Of a stretch of DNA of 64,000 nucleotides, positions 53,665 through 63,166 are shown piece after piece (the stretch's first letter is position 1; each line of letters opens with the position of its first letter). The position numbers and the translations under genes are program-made. Origin of the DNA: Alteribacter keqinensis (GTDB lineage Bacteria > Bacillota > Bacilli > Bacillales > Salisediminibacteriaceae); assembly GCF_003710255.1 (NCBI RefSeq), contig NZ_RHIB01000001.1, positions 2,170,001-2,234,000 of the forward strand, given 5' to 3'. The notes under the pieces were generated by a model. The model saw only the letters and a program-made list of their open reading frames with translations. It was not told where the DNA came from and ran no database searches.

Positions 53665-54780
53665 TTGAGAGATCCCCGTATTCAAACATTAGCCAAAAAC
53701 CTGATTAATTACTCCGTCAATTTGCAAAAAGGAGAAAATATTTTAATCGAGAACTTCGGAATTCAAAAAGAGTTGGTCAAGGCACTCGTTGAAGAGGCCT
53801 ATGCCGCCGGTGGAAATCCGCAGGTTTTACTGAAGGACCATGAAATTAACCGTACCCTTTTTACCGGCGCTTCAAACGAGCAGCAGCAGCTCCAGGCTCA
53901 GATCGAAGCGTTTGCAATGGAAAAGATGGACGCGTACATCGGCCTTCGCGCAGGCGACAACATCACAGAATTATCAGATGTTCCTGCAGAAAAAATGAGT
54001 CTGCACTCACAGACAGTCGGCACGACGGTTCACCGGCATATCCGGGTACCGAAAACAAAATGGGTTGTCCTTCGTTACCCGACAGCATCAATGGCCCAGC
54101 TTGCGAAAATGAGTACAGAGGCATTTGAAAACTTCTACTTTGATGTCTGCAACCTTGACTACAGCAAAATGAACGAGGCTATGGACGCCCTGGTGACCCG
54201 CATGAACAACACGGATCAGGTACGGATTACAGGTGAAGGGACAGACCTTACTTTCTCCATTAAGGACATCCCAGCCATTAAATGTGCCGGAACAATGAAC
54301 ATTCCTGATGGTGAAGTCTACACATCACCTGTCCGTGATTCCGTTAACGGAACGATCCGTTATAACACGGCTTCCCCATACCAGGGATTCACTTATGAAA
54401 ACATTGAGCTCACATTTGAAAACGGCAAGGTTGTAAATGCCACAGCAAATGACACAGAAAAGATCAATCAGATTTTTGATACAGATGAAGGGGCCCGCTT
54501 TATCGGTGAATTCGCCATCGGTGTTAACCCATTCATTAAGCATCCGATGCAGGACATTCTATTTGATGAAAAAATTGACGGGAGCTTCCATTTCACACCC
54601 GGTCAGGCATATGATGATGCCTACAATGGCAACGACTCTGCCATTCATTGGGATATCGTCTACATCCAGCGCCAGGAATACGGCGGTGGTAACATCTACT
54701 TTGACGGCGAGCTGATCCGTGAAAATGGCTGCTTTGTTACAGATGATCTTAAATCCCTCAATCCTGAAAATCTGAAGTAA
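53665..54780 (+). CDS. ampS: M29 family aminopeptidase
   Basis: A 371-aa metallo-aminopeptidase of the AmpS/AmpT family (M29). RDPRIQTLAKNLINYSVNLQKGENILIE is the N terminus, MDAYIGLRAGDNITELSDVP, GTMNIPDGEVYTSPVRDSVNG (metal Glu and His region) and EFAIGVNPFIKHPM follow. I place the start at TTG 53665, with AAGGAGGAG 7 bases before it; the ATG at 53647 lies in front of that site and has none. In B. subtilis ampS is next to ytxG and murC, as here. Confidence 0.9.
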   Translation: MRDPRIQTLAKNLINYSVNLQKGENILIENFGIQKELVKALVEEAYAAGGNPQVLLKDHEINRTLFTGASNEQQQLQAQIEAFAMEKMDAYIGLRAGDNITELSDVPAEKMSLHSQTVGTTVHRHIRVPKTKWVVLRYPTASMAQLAKMSTEAFENFYFDVCNLDYSKMNEAMDALVTRMNNTDQVRITGEGTDLTFSIKDIPAIKCAGTMNIPDGEVYTSPVRDSVNGTIRYNTASPYQGFTYENIELTFENGKVVNATANDTEKINQIFDTDEGARFIGEFAIGVNPFIKHPMQDILFDEKIDGSFHFTPGQAYDDAYNGNDSAIHWDIVYIQRQEYGGGNIYFDGELIRENGCFVTDDLKSLNPENLK

Positions 54781-54788
54781 TCAATGAC

Positions 54789-54831
54789 AAACTGACTTTA
54801 AGGCACCGCGGTGCTTTTCGGTCAGTTTTTT
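54789..54831. terminator. terminator between ampS and murC
   Basis: AAACTGAC (54789-54796) pairs with GTCAGTTTTTT, with an inner GGCACCGCGGTGC stem. Confidence 0.8.
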
Positions 54832-54881
54832 CATGTGAAAAGAAGCGAACCCAATGATTTGAATTCGCTTCTGGATGCTGC

Positions 54882-56180
54882 TTATTCTGCAAGACTTTCA
54901 TAGGCATTTTGAAACTTTTGAACGTCCCCTGCTCCCATAAACAACAGAATGCCGCTTTCGTGCTGAACGAGCTGGTTGACAGATTCCTCATCCACCAGGA
55001 TGGAGCCGGGAATACGGCTCTGCAGATCCTGAATTGATAAGGCCTGCGCTTTTTCACGGGCAGAAGCAAAGATATCGCACAGATATACTTTGTCTGCTTC
55101 TTTCAGGCTTTCTGCAAAATCATCAAGAAACGTCTGTGTCCGCGTAAATGTATGAGGCTGGAAGATCGCAACCACTTCACGGTTCGGATACTTTTGCTTC
55201 GTTGCTTCAATCGTAACAGCAATTTCAGTCGGGTGGTGCGCATAGTCATCAATCAGAACCTGATTACCGAATGTTTTTTCACTGAAACGGCGTTTAACAC
55301 CTGAGAATGTTTTCAGATGCTCCTGAACAATGGACACGTCAATGTTTTCATACTCACATAACGCTATCACACTAAGGGCATTCAGGATATTGTGGTTACC
55401 AAATCCCGGGATGGTAAATGAACCGTACGCTGTGTTTCTTACAAACACGTCAAAGTGTGTTCCTGTAGAGTCCACAGTAACATTCTTGGCCTGGAAATCA
55501 TTCTGCTCACCAAATCCGTAATAGACAACCGGGACTTGGGCATTAATCTGCTGAAGATGCTCGTCATCTCCACATGCGATAATGGCCTTCTTTACTTGTT
55601 TGGCCATATCCTGAAATGCCGAGAACACATCGGCCACATCTTTGAAATAATCCGGGTGGTCAAAATCCACGTTTGTCATAATAGCATAGTCCGGGTGATA
55701 GTGAAGGAAATGCCGTCGGTACTCACAAGCTTCAAACACAAAGTACTCGCTGTCTTCCTCACCTTTCCCTGTTCCGTCCCCGATAAGGTAGGACGTAGGC
55801 TTAGCCTGCTGCAACACGTGGGACATTAAGCCTGTAGTCGATGTCTTCCCGTGAGAACCTGTAATGGCAATGCTCGTAAAGCGTTGAATAAACTCGCCTA
55901 AAAACGTAGGGTAAGGCTGAACGTCAATCCCTTTGTCTTTCGCCGCCTGAACCTCTTCATGATCTTCACCATAGGCTGCAGAAGCAATAATCGTCTGGCC
56001 ATCCTGAATGTTTTCCTTATTAAATGAATAAAGAGGAATGCCCTTCTCTTCAAGGGGCTTTTGTGTAAAAAAGACCTTATCTACATCTGAACCTTGTACA
56101 TCATATTTCATATCACTTAGAATTTGCGCAAGGGCGCTCATCCCTGATCCCTTTATCCCGATAAAATGAAACATTGTCAT
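54882..56180 (-). CDS. murC: UDP-N-acetylmuramate--L-alanine ligase
   Basis: A 432-aa Mur ligase adding L-Ala to UDP-MurNAc. The Rossmann N terminus [18 protein letters not shown] (4-21), ATP motif [18 protein letters not shown] (about 107-124) and [10 protein letters not shown] (about 298) are complete. It has GGAGG 6 bases before the ATG. SftA (ytpT) lies upstream on the same strand as in B. subtilis. It is of standard length. Confidence 0.97.
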   Translation of the reverse strand: MTMFHFIGIKGSGMSALAQILSDMKYDVQGSDVDKVFFTQKPLEEKGIPLYSFNKENIQDGQTIIASAAYGEDHEEVQAAKDKGIDVQPYPTFLGEFIQRFTSIAITGSHGKTSTTGLMSHVLQQAKPTSYLIGDGTGKGEEDSEYFVFEACEYRRHFLHYHPDYAIMTNVDFDHPDYFKDVADVFSAFQDMAKQVKKAIIACGDDEHLQQINAQVPVVYYGFGEQNDFQAKNVTVDSTGTHFDVFVRNTAYGSFTIPGFGNHNILNALSVIALCEYENIDVSIVQEHLKTFSGVKRRFSEKTFGNQVLIDDYAHHPTEIAVTIEATKQKYPNREVVAIFQPHTFTRTQTFLDDFAESLKEADKVYLCDIFASAREKAQALSIQDLQSRIPGSILVDEESVNQLVQHESGILLFMGAGDVQKFQNAYESLAE

Positions 56181-56465
56181 AATTGGACCTCCAAAATTGA
56201 GTAATCACATAAATGGTGCCCGAATGCGTCTAAGCCGTTACCATAAGTATATGCCTACAGCCTGATTTCGGGAATACCTTATAAAATACTAACCCATTAT
56301 AGCAGATTAAGAAAGCTTCAACCATCACTCCACTTTCATGCATCTAAAGTTACAAGCCGGTTAGTACTCTTGTCCCATCGATTTGCAAAAGCTGCAAAGA
56401 GCTTTTGGTCTGTTTGTATACTAATGTAACCTTTTCCATTTTTATTCAATCTGAAACCTCTATCT

Positions 56466-56512
56466 GAAGGCACTGGAAAAAGTTCGTTCTTTAACTTTTT
56501 CCACTGCCTTCT
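56466..56512. repeat. short palindromic repeat, copy 3
   Basis: GAAGGCACTGGAAAAAGTT and AACTTTTTCCACTGCCTTC form a nearly perfect palindrome with a short loop. It abuts the stop of the gene at 56511 and may serve as its terminator. The 56181-56465 stretch to the murC start has no gene; the frame at 56336-56527 is derived from this repeat. Confidence 0.7.
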
Positions 56513-57188
56513 ATCTGTGTTTGGCATACCTCATAAAATCGACCCCGTACTCTTTCAAAAACCGTTTCACCCTGACGTTCTCCACTTCTTTACCCGTCGA
56601 GTCAATGGCATCATTCACCTGTGCTTCCACACGTTTCACATCACTGTCATCTATAATAAATACAGGACCGATTATTTTATGGCTGAAACCCGCCGGTACG
56701 ATACGCATAAAGGCAAAATCGCCTTTTGAAACCTCAGCTGTTATTAAAAACGATTCTACTTCTTCGATGTCCCCAGTTAATTTCCGTTCGACCGTTAACC
56801 GCTCTCTCGTTTCTTTGAGTACTTTAACAGGCTCGAGCGTCATTAGCATTAAATGTCCGCACAAATCCAGCATCGGCTTTGAGAGTTCGTTTTTATAATC
56901 GCGGACAAACAGATCAAAAATCCGTGAACCGATTACCGTCACATAATCAAACACAAACCAGTGCTCAAAATGAAGCTGCAGGGACTGATCAAATGCCTGA
57001 TTCCGTGGAAAATCAATCTTATGGGAAAACAGATGCTTCGCCCTGATTTTTTCTCTTAAGTTCGCCTGTTTTTCCACATATGTAAACAAAAGCCCGTAGA
57101 CATCCATCAAGGCCTGATCACTCTTTCGCTGTTTTTCCTTTTTAAGCTCATTAAAATCTACTATGAAAGAGGTGCGTTTTTGATCCAT
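56511..57188 (-). CDS. hypothetical protein (225 aa)
   Basis: A 225-aa soluble protein that starts MDQKRTSFIVDFNELKK. A central helical region has HFEHWFVFDYVTVIGSRIFDLFV, which recalls the helical part of SEC-C-type proteins, but there is no SEC-C zinc motif. The last third contains VSKGDFAFMRIVP and IIGPVFIIDDSDVKRVEAQV, which could be a small beta-alpha domain. GAGAGGAAG is 7-10 bases before the ATG. It has no close equivalent in the B. subtilis order here. I do not assign a function. Confidence 0.75.
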   Translation of the reverse strand: MDQKRTSFIVDFNELKKEKQRKSDQALMDVYGLLFTYVEKQANLREKIRAKHLFSHKIDFPRNQAFDQSLQLHFEHWFVFDYVTVIGSRIFDLFVRDYKNELSKPMLDLCGHLMLMTLEPVKVLKETRERLTVERKLTGDIEEVESFLITAEVSKGDFAFMRIVPAGFSHKIIGPVFIIDDSDVKRVEAQVNDAIDSTGKEVENVRVKRFLKEYGVDFMRYAKHR

Positions 57189-57212
57189 ACAGGCACTTCC
57201 TCTCCATGCGAA

Positions 57213-57246
57213 ATGAAAAGGCTGCGACAGAATAACTGGCGCAACC
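57213..57246 (-). terminator. intrinsic terminator of pncB
   Basis: On the minus strand GGTTGCG pairs with CGCAGCC (one U-G), followed by TTTTCATTTC. Confidence 0.7.
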
Positions 57247-57254
57247 CGGGGCGT

Positions 57255-58361
57255 TTACTCATTTAAATTAATCGGTTCCAGCCGTGGGTTCGGGCGGTAC
57301 TTCCTTCCGAGCTTTGCCTGGTGCTCTCCGTCAAGCAAAACATTATCCCCGGTAAATGGAACATTCAGTTTTAGCAGGCTGCTGCCCACTCCGTAAATAT
57401 CCACAGGCGCATGGATCTCTTCGTATCTGGATATCCGTTCTGCATCAAACCCGCCGGATGCTACAATTTTAACATGGGTATACCCTTCTTCATCCAGTGC
57501 CTCCCTGAGAGCAAACAACAGTTTAGGGTTTACCCCGCGGGGATCGAATGTCCCAAGGAGTTCAGGATTCCTTGAGAAATACTTATCAACAAGTGTATTG
57601 GACGTATCTACCCTTACCCCTTTGAGCTTGTCTCCAAACTCTCTCGCTACTTTAAGTGAGTCCGTAATCACATCGTTGTTGTAATCCACAAGAGCCATGA
57701 GATCATCTTCAGGGTAGGTCTCATGGTAAGCACGGCAGGCTTCTACAAGATCTCCTTTAAATAACTGAATGAGGGCATGAGGCATTGTCCCCATTCCTTT
57801 TTTTCCCCACCATTCATTCATGGCGTGTGTGGCCTGGGCTCTTGACCCGCCTATGTATGCTGCATAACCGTCTCCGGCCTGTTGGGTATAGTGATCATCA
57901 CGGTCGCCCATAAAAATCACTGGCTTGTCTACTCCTCCGGATCGTGCTGCTTTCACCACTTCATAAACATTGGTTGCAACAGACGTTCTCCGTGCAAGAA
58001 TTCCGTCAATGACACCTTCAAGGTAACCGAAGTTCTGGTAAGGACCTTTAATGGTCATGACCGTTTCAAACGGCTCTATTTTGTCTCCGTCTTCGAGGGA
58101 GTGGATCTCCAGCTCCTCAGGATTTTCAGCAAATGTTTTAAGCAGGGCAATGACTTCATCCGTCCCGCAGAGAACGGCATTTTTTTTCTGGAAAAACTGC
58201 ATAAGAACTTCGTTATCCGGATGATACTTCTCGGCAATTTCTTTTGTTTTCAAGAAATAAACAGCAGAGAACCAGCCTTCTCCAATCCGCTCATCAAATT
58301 TAAATGTAGTGTTTGTCAATCGTTTAATTTCGCCGTTAAGCTTCAAAGAAATTTCCTTCAT
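57255..58361 (-). CDS. pncB: nicotinate phosphoribosyltransferase
   Basis: A 368-aa enzyme of the NAD salvage route, nicotinate + PRPP + ATP to NaMN. KLNGEIKRLTNTTFKFD, FLKTKEIAEKY, the phosphoribosyl site in GVRVDTSN, and KIVASGGFDAERI and VDIYGVGSSLL near the C terminus are canonical. I chose the ATG at 58361 (MKEISLKLNGE), with GAGGAGC 7 bases upstream. Immediately in front is a strong terminator, so the gene either has its own promoter inside 58362-58430 or depends on readthrough. Confidence 0.92.
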   Translation of the reverse strand: MKEISLKLNGEIKRLTNTTFKFDERIGEGWFSAVYFLKTKEIAEKYHPDNEVLMQFFQKKNAVLCGTDEVIALLKTFAENPEELEIHSLEDGDKIEPFETVMTIKGPYQNFGYLEGVIDGILARRTSVATNVYEVVKAARSGGVDKPVIFMGDRDDHYTQQAGDGYAAYIGGSRAQATHAMNEWWGKKGMGTMPHALIQLFKGDLVEACRAYHETYPEDDLMALVDYNNDVITDSLKVAREFGDKLKGVRVDTSNTLVDKYFSRNPELLGTFDPRGVNPKLLFALREALDEEGYTHVKIVASGGFDAERISRYEEIHAPVDIYGVGSSLLKLNVPFTGDNVLLDGEHQAKLGRKYRPNPRLEPINLNE

Positions 58362-58377
58362 CTGACTGCTCCTCATT

Positions 58378-58430
58378 TTAAAAAAAGAGGGAATCTGCGC
58401 CGGCTTGCCCCGGCGCAAGTTCAATCCTCT
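58378..58430 (-). terminator. strong terminator directly before pncB
   Basis: TGCGCCGG (58396-58403) pairs with CCGGCGCA (58410-58417), outer AGAGG pairs with CCTCT, then TTTTTTT on the minus strand. The pncB Shine-Dalgarno begins within about 10 bases of the T run. Confidence 0.85.
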
Positions 58431-58618
58431 TAGTGGTATATTGCATGCTGCCTTTTTTCATTAATGACAGCTTCTACAATTTCGATCAAATCCTCTTCAC
58501 TTACGCAACTGATGCCGTCACGGATGACGACCAGCTGTAGTTGCTCTTCTTCCTTTAACATGCGAAGCCAATGCGGTGAAACAAATTGAACTAGGTTAAC
58601 CAATGGAAGGTGCTCCAT
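58430..58618 (-). CDS. small hypothetical protein (62 aa)
   Basis: A 62-aa acidic protein (MEHLPLVNLVQFVSPHWL ... IEIVEAVINEKRQ), with two predicted helices and one Cys. ACAGGAGGGAT is 6 bases before the ATG, which strongly supports translation. The stop lies at the edge of the terminator in front of pncB. It may be a short gene of its own or a leader peptide for pncB. No family recognised. Confidence 0.7.
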   Translation of the reverse strand: MEHLPLVNLVQFVSPHWLRMLKEEEQLQLVVIRDGISCVSEEDLIEIVEAVINEKRQHAIYH

Positions 58619-58774
58619 GTCGATCCCTCCTGTGACTAGTTTTTTGTTACCTTTGCTTGTTCTTCATGCTACGGAACGTGCAGATTCACTTGTGCGTAAA
58701 GAGGATTTAATGGAACGGTAAGCTCCATTTACTAGCTATTGTATATAAAAAGAGTAAAAGAGTGTAGTCTTAGT

Positions 58775-61567
58775 TTACCCTTTTTCTACAAAATTTTCAT
58801 CCAGCTCTTCATGAGTCAGGTATACATCGCGGGGCTTACTGCCTTTTGATGGTGAAATAATTCCCCGCTCTTCAAGCATATCAATCAGTCGTGCTGCCCG
58901 GTTGAATCCCATTCTGAAGCGGCGCTGAAGGAGTGAAGAAGATGCTGCCTGCTGATCGATAATAAACCGGCACACCTCTTCAAACATCGGATCATCAGCA
59001 TCATGGGCCTCCTGTGCCTGAAGTTCTTCTCTTTCAAATAAGAAACGTGGCGGACCACTTTTCTTCACATGCTCTGTTACACGCTCAATCTCATCGTCCG
59101 ATACAAAGGCTCCCTGGAGACGAACGGATTTGGATTCACCGTTCCCTAAGAATAGCATATCTCCTCTTCCAAGTAACTTTTCGGCTCCTGAGGCATCCAG
59201 TATTGTTCTTGAATCAGTCTGTGCGGATACAGAGAACGCAATTCTTGTCGGGATGTTGGCTTTAATAAGACCCGTGATTACATCTACAGAAGGACGCTGG
59301 GTAGCCACAAGAAGGTGAATACCGCAGGCTCTTGCTTTTTGGGCAATCCTGCAGATTGCTTCTTCTACATCCTGCGGGGAAACCATCATCAGGTCAGCCA
59401 GCTCATCTACTACAACGACGAGGTAAGGAAAAACCTGACCTTCTTTCCCCTGTTCCCTCATTTTTTTATTATAGCGCGTTAAATCCCGTGAGCCTGTTTC
59501 TGCAAAGCGCTCATAGCGGCGCTCCATTTCTTCTACCGCCCATTTCAGGGCCTGTGTCGCTTCCTTCGAATCCGTTATAACCGGAGCAGCAAGATGAGGA
59601 ATACCGTTATAAGGAGCGAGCTCCACCATTTTCGGATCGATCAGCAAAAAGCGTACATCTTTAGGGGAGGCTTTGTACAACAGGCTGAGAAGTATGGCAT
59701 TTACACACACACTTTTACCGGAACCAGTAGCACCCGCGATAAGCCCGTGCGGCATTTTCTGCAGATCTGTTACGATCGGCTGCCCGGCGATGTCGACACC
59801 GAGAGCCGCAGTTAAAGGGGACTCACTTTGAATATACGAACGACTTTTCAAAATATCACGTAAAAAAACCGGATCGGACTTTCGGTTCGGCACTTCTATG
59901 CCGATTGTGTTCTTCCCGGGTATCGGTGCTTCCATACGTATATCCTTTGCTGCCAGGCTTAATTTAATGTCATCCTGGAGGTTTGTAATTTTACTTACTT
60001 TCACCCCAGGCTCAGGATGGACTTCAAAACGGGTGACGGAAGGTCCCCGTGTAACATTTACAACTTTGGCACGGACATTGAAATATTCAAGCGTCTGGTT
60101 AAGAAGGGTGGACTGTGCCGTGAGTTCCTGGTCGTCCTCTTCACTCCGTTTAGGCGGTACTTCAAGAAGATGAAGCTCAGGAAGTCCGCCCTTGCCTCGA
60201 TTCTGCTTCTCTTTTCGCTCGTGCTTCACTCTGTCACGTTGAAACATAAGAACATTAAATGGAACTTGAGAAGGCTGGTTAGTCCGTTGTTCTTTTTTGG
60301 CCGGCTTTTCTGCAACTGCGCGCTGTGTTTGTGGAGCCTGCTCTATAGGCTTCTGTTCTATCACTTCAACTGAAGCAGCTGCCTCTGAAGTGTAATCATC
60401 CGTTGTTTCCCGGCTGAAATCGTCTGAAGAAGGAAAGTCGGTATTCTCCATGGGCTCTTCATGTATGTCTTCATCCTCATCCAGCACGGGTTGATTATCC
60501 CGTTCAGCCTGAACGACACCTGCTGAAGAACCACTTGGCGCATTGTTCTGATTATCTTCATTAACTGTGACGGGCGTCTCTGCACTCATGTCCCGCTCTA
60601 CTGATTGATCATGACCGATGTCCTCTGAAGGGGTGGTGAAGGTACCTTCGTGGATGTCTTCTTCCGGTTTTTCAGCGACTTCTTCTGTTATCAGGCGGGA
60701 AGTGTCCTGTTCTGCTGATTCCGGCTCTTCACCTGAATGACTTGCGGTCATTTTATCTTCATATACTTCATCATTTTCCTCAGTTGCTCCAGGTTGTTTT
60801 AACGAGGGCTCTTCAATGATCTCTTCTTCTGACTCAAGTGAATTTGTTCCTCTTGGGCCCGGCTCTTCTGAGTCAATGATTTCTGCTTGTTCTGCTTCTG
60901 TAAGAACATTAGAAATCGTTTCATGATCAAGGCCGGTTTCCTTTTCCATTTCTTCAATGCTCTCTTTTCTCGTATCCTTTGGCTCAAGGCCTTCCAGACG
61001 CAAAAACTCATTTAACACATCTTCACGATACTTTTGAAGTGTTTCTTCCTCCCGCTCCCCAAAACCGAATATTGGAGAGGGAATCTGTCTTACCGAGAAG
61101 TCCCGGCCGCCAAACTTTGTTTTTCCTTCCGGCGTTTTTGAATGGTTTGAAATTGTTCCCTGAAACAACTTTTTGCTTTTTGCGTCCGGTTCGGGCTGTT
61201 GTATTTTTTGTTCCCGCTTAACCGGTTTTTTCCCGGTACTTTTCGTTTGTTGATTTTCCTCATGACTTACGCGCCGGCTTTTTGTTGAGGGCCTTTTCTT
61301 TTCTGACTGATCGTTATGTACATCTTTCCCGAGAGGTTCATCATCTTTTACTACAGGGAACCGGAATGCTCCGGTCTTAGGATACTGGTGTATTATTTTA
61401 GCTTCTTCCCCTTTATTCAAGGGGAGTGAATTTGTATTTTTCCTGAACGACGGCTTTGCACTTTTCCCTTTCGGCTCAGAAGTTGTCTTCTTCGGCTCAA
61501 TTCCTTCATCATCTACTGAAAAGAGTCCTTTTACTTCGCCGATCCACTTTTGGAAATTAAATCCCAT
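58775..61567 (-). CDS. sftA: DNA translocase SftA (FtsK/SpoIIIE family)
   Basis: A 930-aa DNA translocase without an obvious membrane domain, as SftA of B. subtilis (952 aa). The N-terminal half (about 1-480) is a low-complexity, Glu/Lys/Pro-rich linker. The motor domain follows, with Walker A AGATGSGKSVCVNAI (near 612), Walker B FPYLVVVVDELADLMM and ATQRPSVDVITGLIKANI. A C-terminal gamma winged helix is in LLQRRFRMGFNRAARLIDMLEERGIISPS. It moves chromosomal DNA away from the closing septum. ATG at 61567 with AAAGGTG upstream; a GTG three codons earlier is possible. Confidence 0.96.
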   Translation of the reverse strand: MGFNFQKWIGEVKGLFSVDDEGIEPKKTTSEPKGKSAKPSFRKNTNSLPLNKGEEAKIIHQYPKTGAFRFPVVKDDEPLGKDVHNDQSEKKRPSTKSRRVSHEENQQTKSTGKKPVKREQKIQQPEPDAKSKKLFQGTISNHSKTPEGKTKFGGRDFSVRQIPSPIFGFGEREEETLQKYREDVLNEFLRLEGLEPKDTRKESIEEMEKETGLDHETISNVLTEAEQAEIIDSEEPGPRGTNSLESEEEIIEEPSLKQPGATEENDEVYEDKMTASHSGEEPESAEQDTSRLITEEVAEKPEEDIHEGTFTTPSEDIGHDQSVERDMSAETPVTVNEDNQNNAPSGSSAGVVQAERDNQPVLDEDEDIHEEPMENTDFPSSDDFSRETTDDYTSEAAASVEVIEQKPIEQAPQTQRAVAEKPAKKEQRTNQPSQVPFNVLMFQRDRVKHERKEKQNRGKGGLPELHLLEVPPKRSEEDDQELTAQSTLLNQTLEYFNVRAKVVNVTRGPSVTRFEVHPEPGVKVSKITNLQDDIKLSLAAKDIRMEAPIPGKNTIGIEVPNRKSDPVFLRDILKSRSYIQSESPLTAALGVDIAGQPIVTDLQKMPHGLIAGATGSGKSVCVNAILLSLLYKASPKDVRFLLIDPKMVELAPYNGIPHLAAPVITDSKEATQALKWAVEEMERRYERFAETGSRDLTRYNKKMREQGKEGQVFPYLVVVVDELADLMMVSPQDVEEAICRIAQKARACGIHLLVATQRPSVDVITGLIKANIPTRIAFSVSAQTDSRTILDASGAEKLLGRGDMLFLGNGESKSVRLQGAFVSDDEIERVTEHVKKSGPPRFLFEREELQAQEAHDADDPMFEEVCRFIIDQQAASSSLLQRRFRMGFNRAARLIDMLEERGIISPSKGSKPRDVYLTHEELDENFVEKG

Positions 61568-61923
61568 TCTAATCACACCTTTTCAATCTATGTCTGAGTC
61601 GTGTATGTCTAAGAAGCAGATAAAGGCTTCATCCCAATTTCATAAGGTAATCTCATTCTAACAGAAAAGCACTCATACCGGAGTCCTAATCCATGAAAGA
61701 GTATGTAATATCCACTTACCTGATCATGGATTGGCTTTGGCGTCGTAATCGTTCCGCGTGGCGTTTGTTTATTGCGGATTTGTGTTAATTTCTGCGTAAA
61801 AGATATGCCGGTTTTATATTAAGATATCACGGCTGAATGTTAAGATAACCAGATCCGCCTCCGTAAAATTGGAAAATGAGCTTTCAGACTGTTATAAACG
61901 AGTCATTACCAGCCAGCAAAACC
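61568..61923. other. intergenic stretch between sftA and ytpR
   Basis: About 355 bp without a gene. It should hold the sftA promoter. If ytpR was once full length the missing tRNA-binding domain would lie here, but I saw no recognisable remnant. Confidence 0.4.
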
Positions 61924-61951
61924 AAAACCGGCATCGCTGGATGCCGGTTTT
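61924..61951 (-). terminator. intrinsic terminator of the shortened ytpR
   Basis: AAAACCGGCATC pairs with GATGCCGGTTTT, with a GCTG loop; it starts 10 bases after the stop at 61961. Flanking T/A runs allow both directions. Confidence 0.9.
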
Positions 61952-61960
61952 TACGCTGCT

Positions 61961-62227
61961 CTATATTCTTTCGTCAACCTTGTTTTGTTTAAGTGCAAGG
62001 TTCACCGCTTCTTTTATCTCGTCTGTAAAGGTAACTTCTCCTTTACCTGAAATTTCACCGTAACTTGAGAAGTCAAACACATTGTAGCCTGTTACTTCTT
62101 TTGAGTCTTTATCGTAAAAGCAAGTCACTCCGTTTATCCGTTTCCATGTCTCATTCTGTTTCTCTGTTTCTTTAAGCTTCAGAATCAGAATGTCACCGAT
62201 TCCATCGAGATTATAATAGGCTTTCAT
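61961..62227 (-). CDS. ytpR: YtpR N-terminal domain protein lacking the tRNA-binding domain
   Basis: An 88-aa protein that matches only the N-terminal (DUF4479-like) part of YtpR: MKAYYNLDGIGDILILKL, VTGYNVFDFSSYGEIS and the end EIKEAVNLALKQNKV. B. subtilis YtpR is about 201 aa and carries a C-terminal EMAP/tRNA-bind domain, absent here. The gene has a clean TAG stop and an intrinsic terminator within 10 bases. GGAGGGAAG is 7 bases before the ATG, and it starts 15 bp after ytpQ. Either truncation or a natural short form. Confidence 0.85.
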   Translation of the reverse strand: MKAYYNLDGIGDILILKLKETEKQNETWKRINGVTCFYDKDSKEVTGYNVFDFSSYGEISGKGEVTFTDEIKEAVNLALKQNKVDERI

Positions 62228-62242
62228 ATGTGCTTCCCTCCA

Positions 62243-63040
62243 CTACTCTTTTGGCTTACGCTGGGCCAGAATGAAAATAGGCTCCAGCTCGCTTTTTTCA
62301 TACATAAATGGAAGTGCTGTAATCGGTGATGTGCCTTTGGCGTAAAAAGAAAAAGCCATTTGGGCAAGGACATCATACCCTCGTTCATTCTGGATATCCC
62401 CGAATATGAGAACGTCCTGATGAGGAATCGATACAGTCAGCTGTCCTTTTGCTTTCTTGTCCATTTCTTTTAATAACGCCTCGTTTAAGATTCTGCTGGC
62501 ATCATACCCGTCGTTCGTATTTACAAAATAAAATGTGTTGCCTGCCACAGTATCGGATTTCATCGGTGCTTTAAGGGAACGCAGATTGAAAAGGGCTGCC
62601 TCTTCTATTTCTTTTTGCGTGAGCTGTTCCTGAGCAAGGTGATCTTCATTTAGAAGTACATATGTTTTTCCCAGGTCAAAGGCATAGTAAACACGGGATT
62701 CAGCTGTGTGCTCCGACGACAAAAGCTTTACACCTTCAGAGCTTTCCTCTGGAAAGGATGTAGAACGAATCACCGGAAAGATCTGATTCTCTTTGCCTTT
62801 AACACCAACGGAGGTACTCATGGCGTTTACACCTTCACGGATATAATGAAGCACTTCATCGAGCGCTTTTTTCTCGTCTTTTTTAAATTTATCAGCTAAA
62901 GGATTCAAGGAGACCGTAATCCCTTTTTTCGTTTCTTTATCTGCCACTCTGTATGCTTCGTTATCTCGATTATAGGACGTAATAAATGGATCGTCCTTTA
63001 AATTTTCGTCGAGCAGTCGTTTAATTGCTAAAGGTTTCAT
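62243..63040 (-). CDS. ytpQ: YtpQ, DUF1444 family protein
   Basis: A 265-aa soluble protein of the DUF1444/YtpQ family. KPLAIKRLLDEN begins the protein. VGVKGKENQIFPVIRSTSFP and LKAPMKSDTVAGNTFYFVNTNDGYDASRIL are conserved blocks, and SIPHQDVLIFGDI lies near residue 210. AGGAGG is 5-7 bases before the ATG. It is always seen between ytpP and ytpR in Bacillus, but its biochemical role is unknown. Confidence 0.94.
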   Translation of the reverse strand: MKPLAIKRLLDENLKDDPFITSYNRDNEAYRVADKETKKGITVSLNPLADKFKKDEKKALDEVLHYIREGVNAMSTSVGVKGKENQIFPVIRSTSFPEESSEGVKLLSSEHTAESRVYYAFDLGKTYVLLNEDHLAQEQLTQKEIEEAALFNLRSLKAPMKSDTVAGNTFYFVNTNDGYDASRILNEALLKEMDKKAKGQLTVSIPHQDVLIFGDIQNERGYDVLAQMAFSFYAKGTSPITALPFMYEKSELEPIFILAQRKPKE

Positions 63041-63166
63041 AATATCCTCCTGTATTCACGGGACTATAACGTATTTTAACACGCGGGACCGGAGATAAAA
63101 AGCAATCGGAACTGCTTTAAACAGGGCAGGTACTTCTTTCTCACCAACCTGTTTTTGAATATAAGA

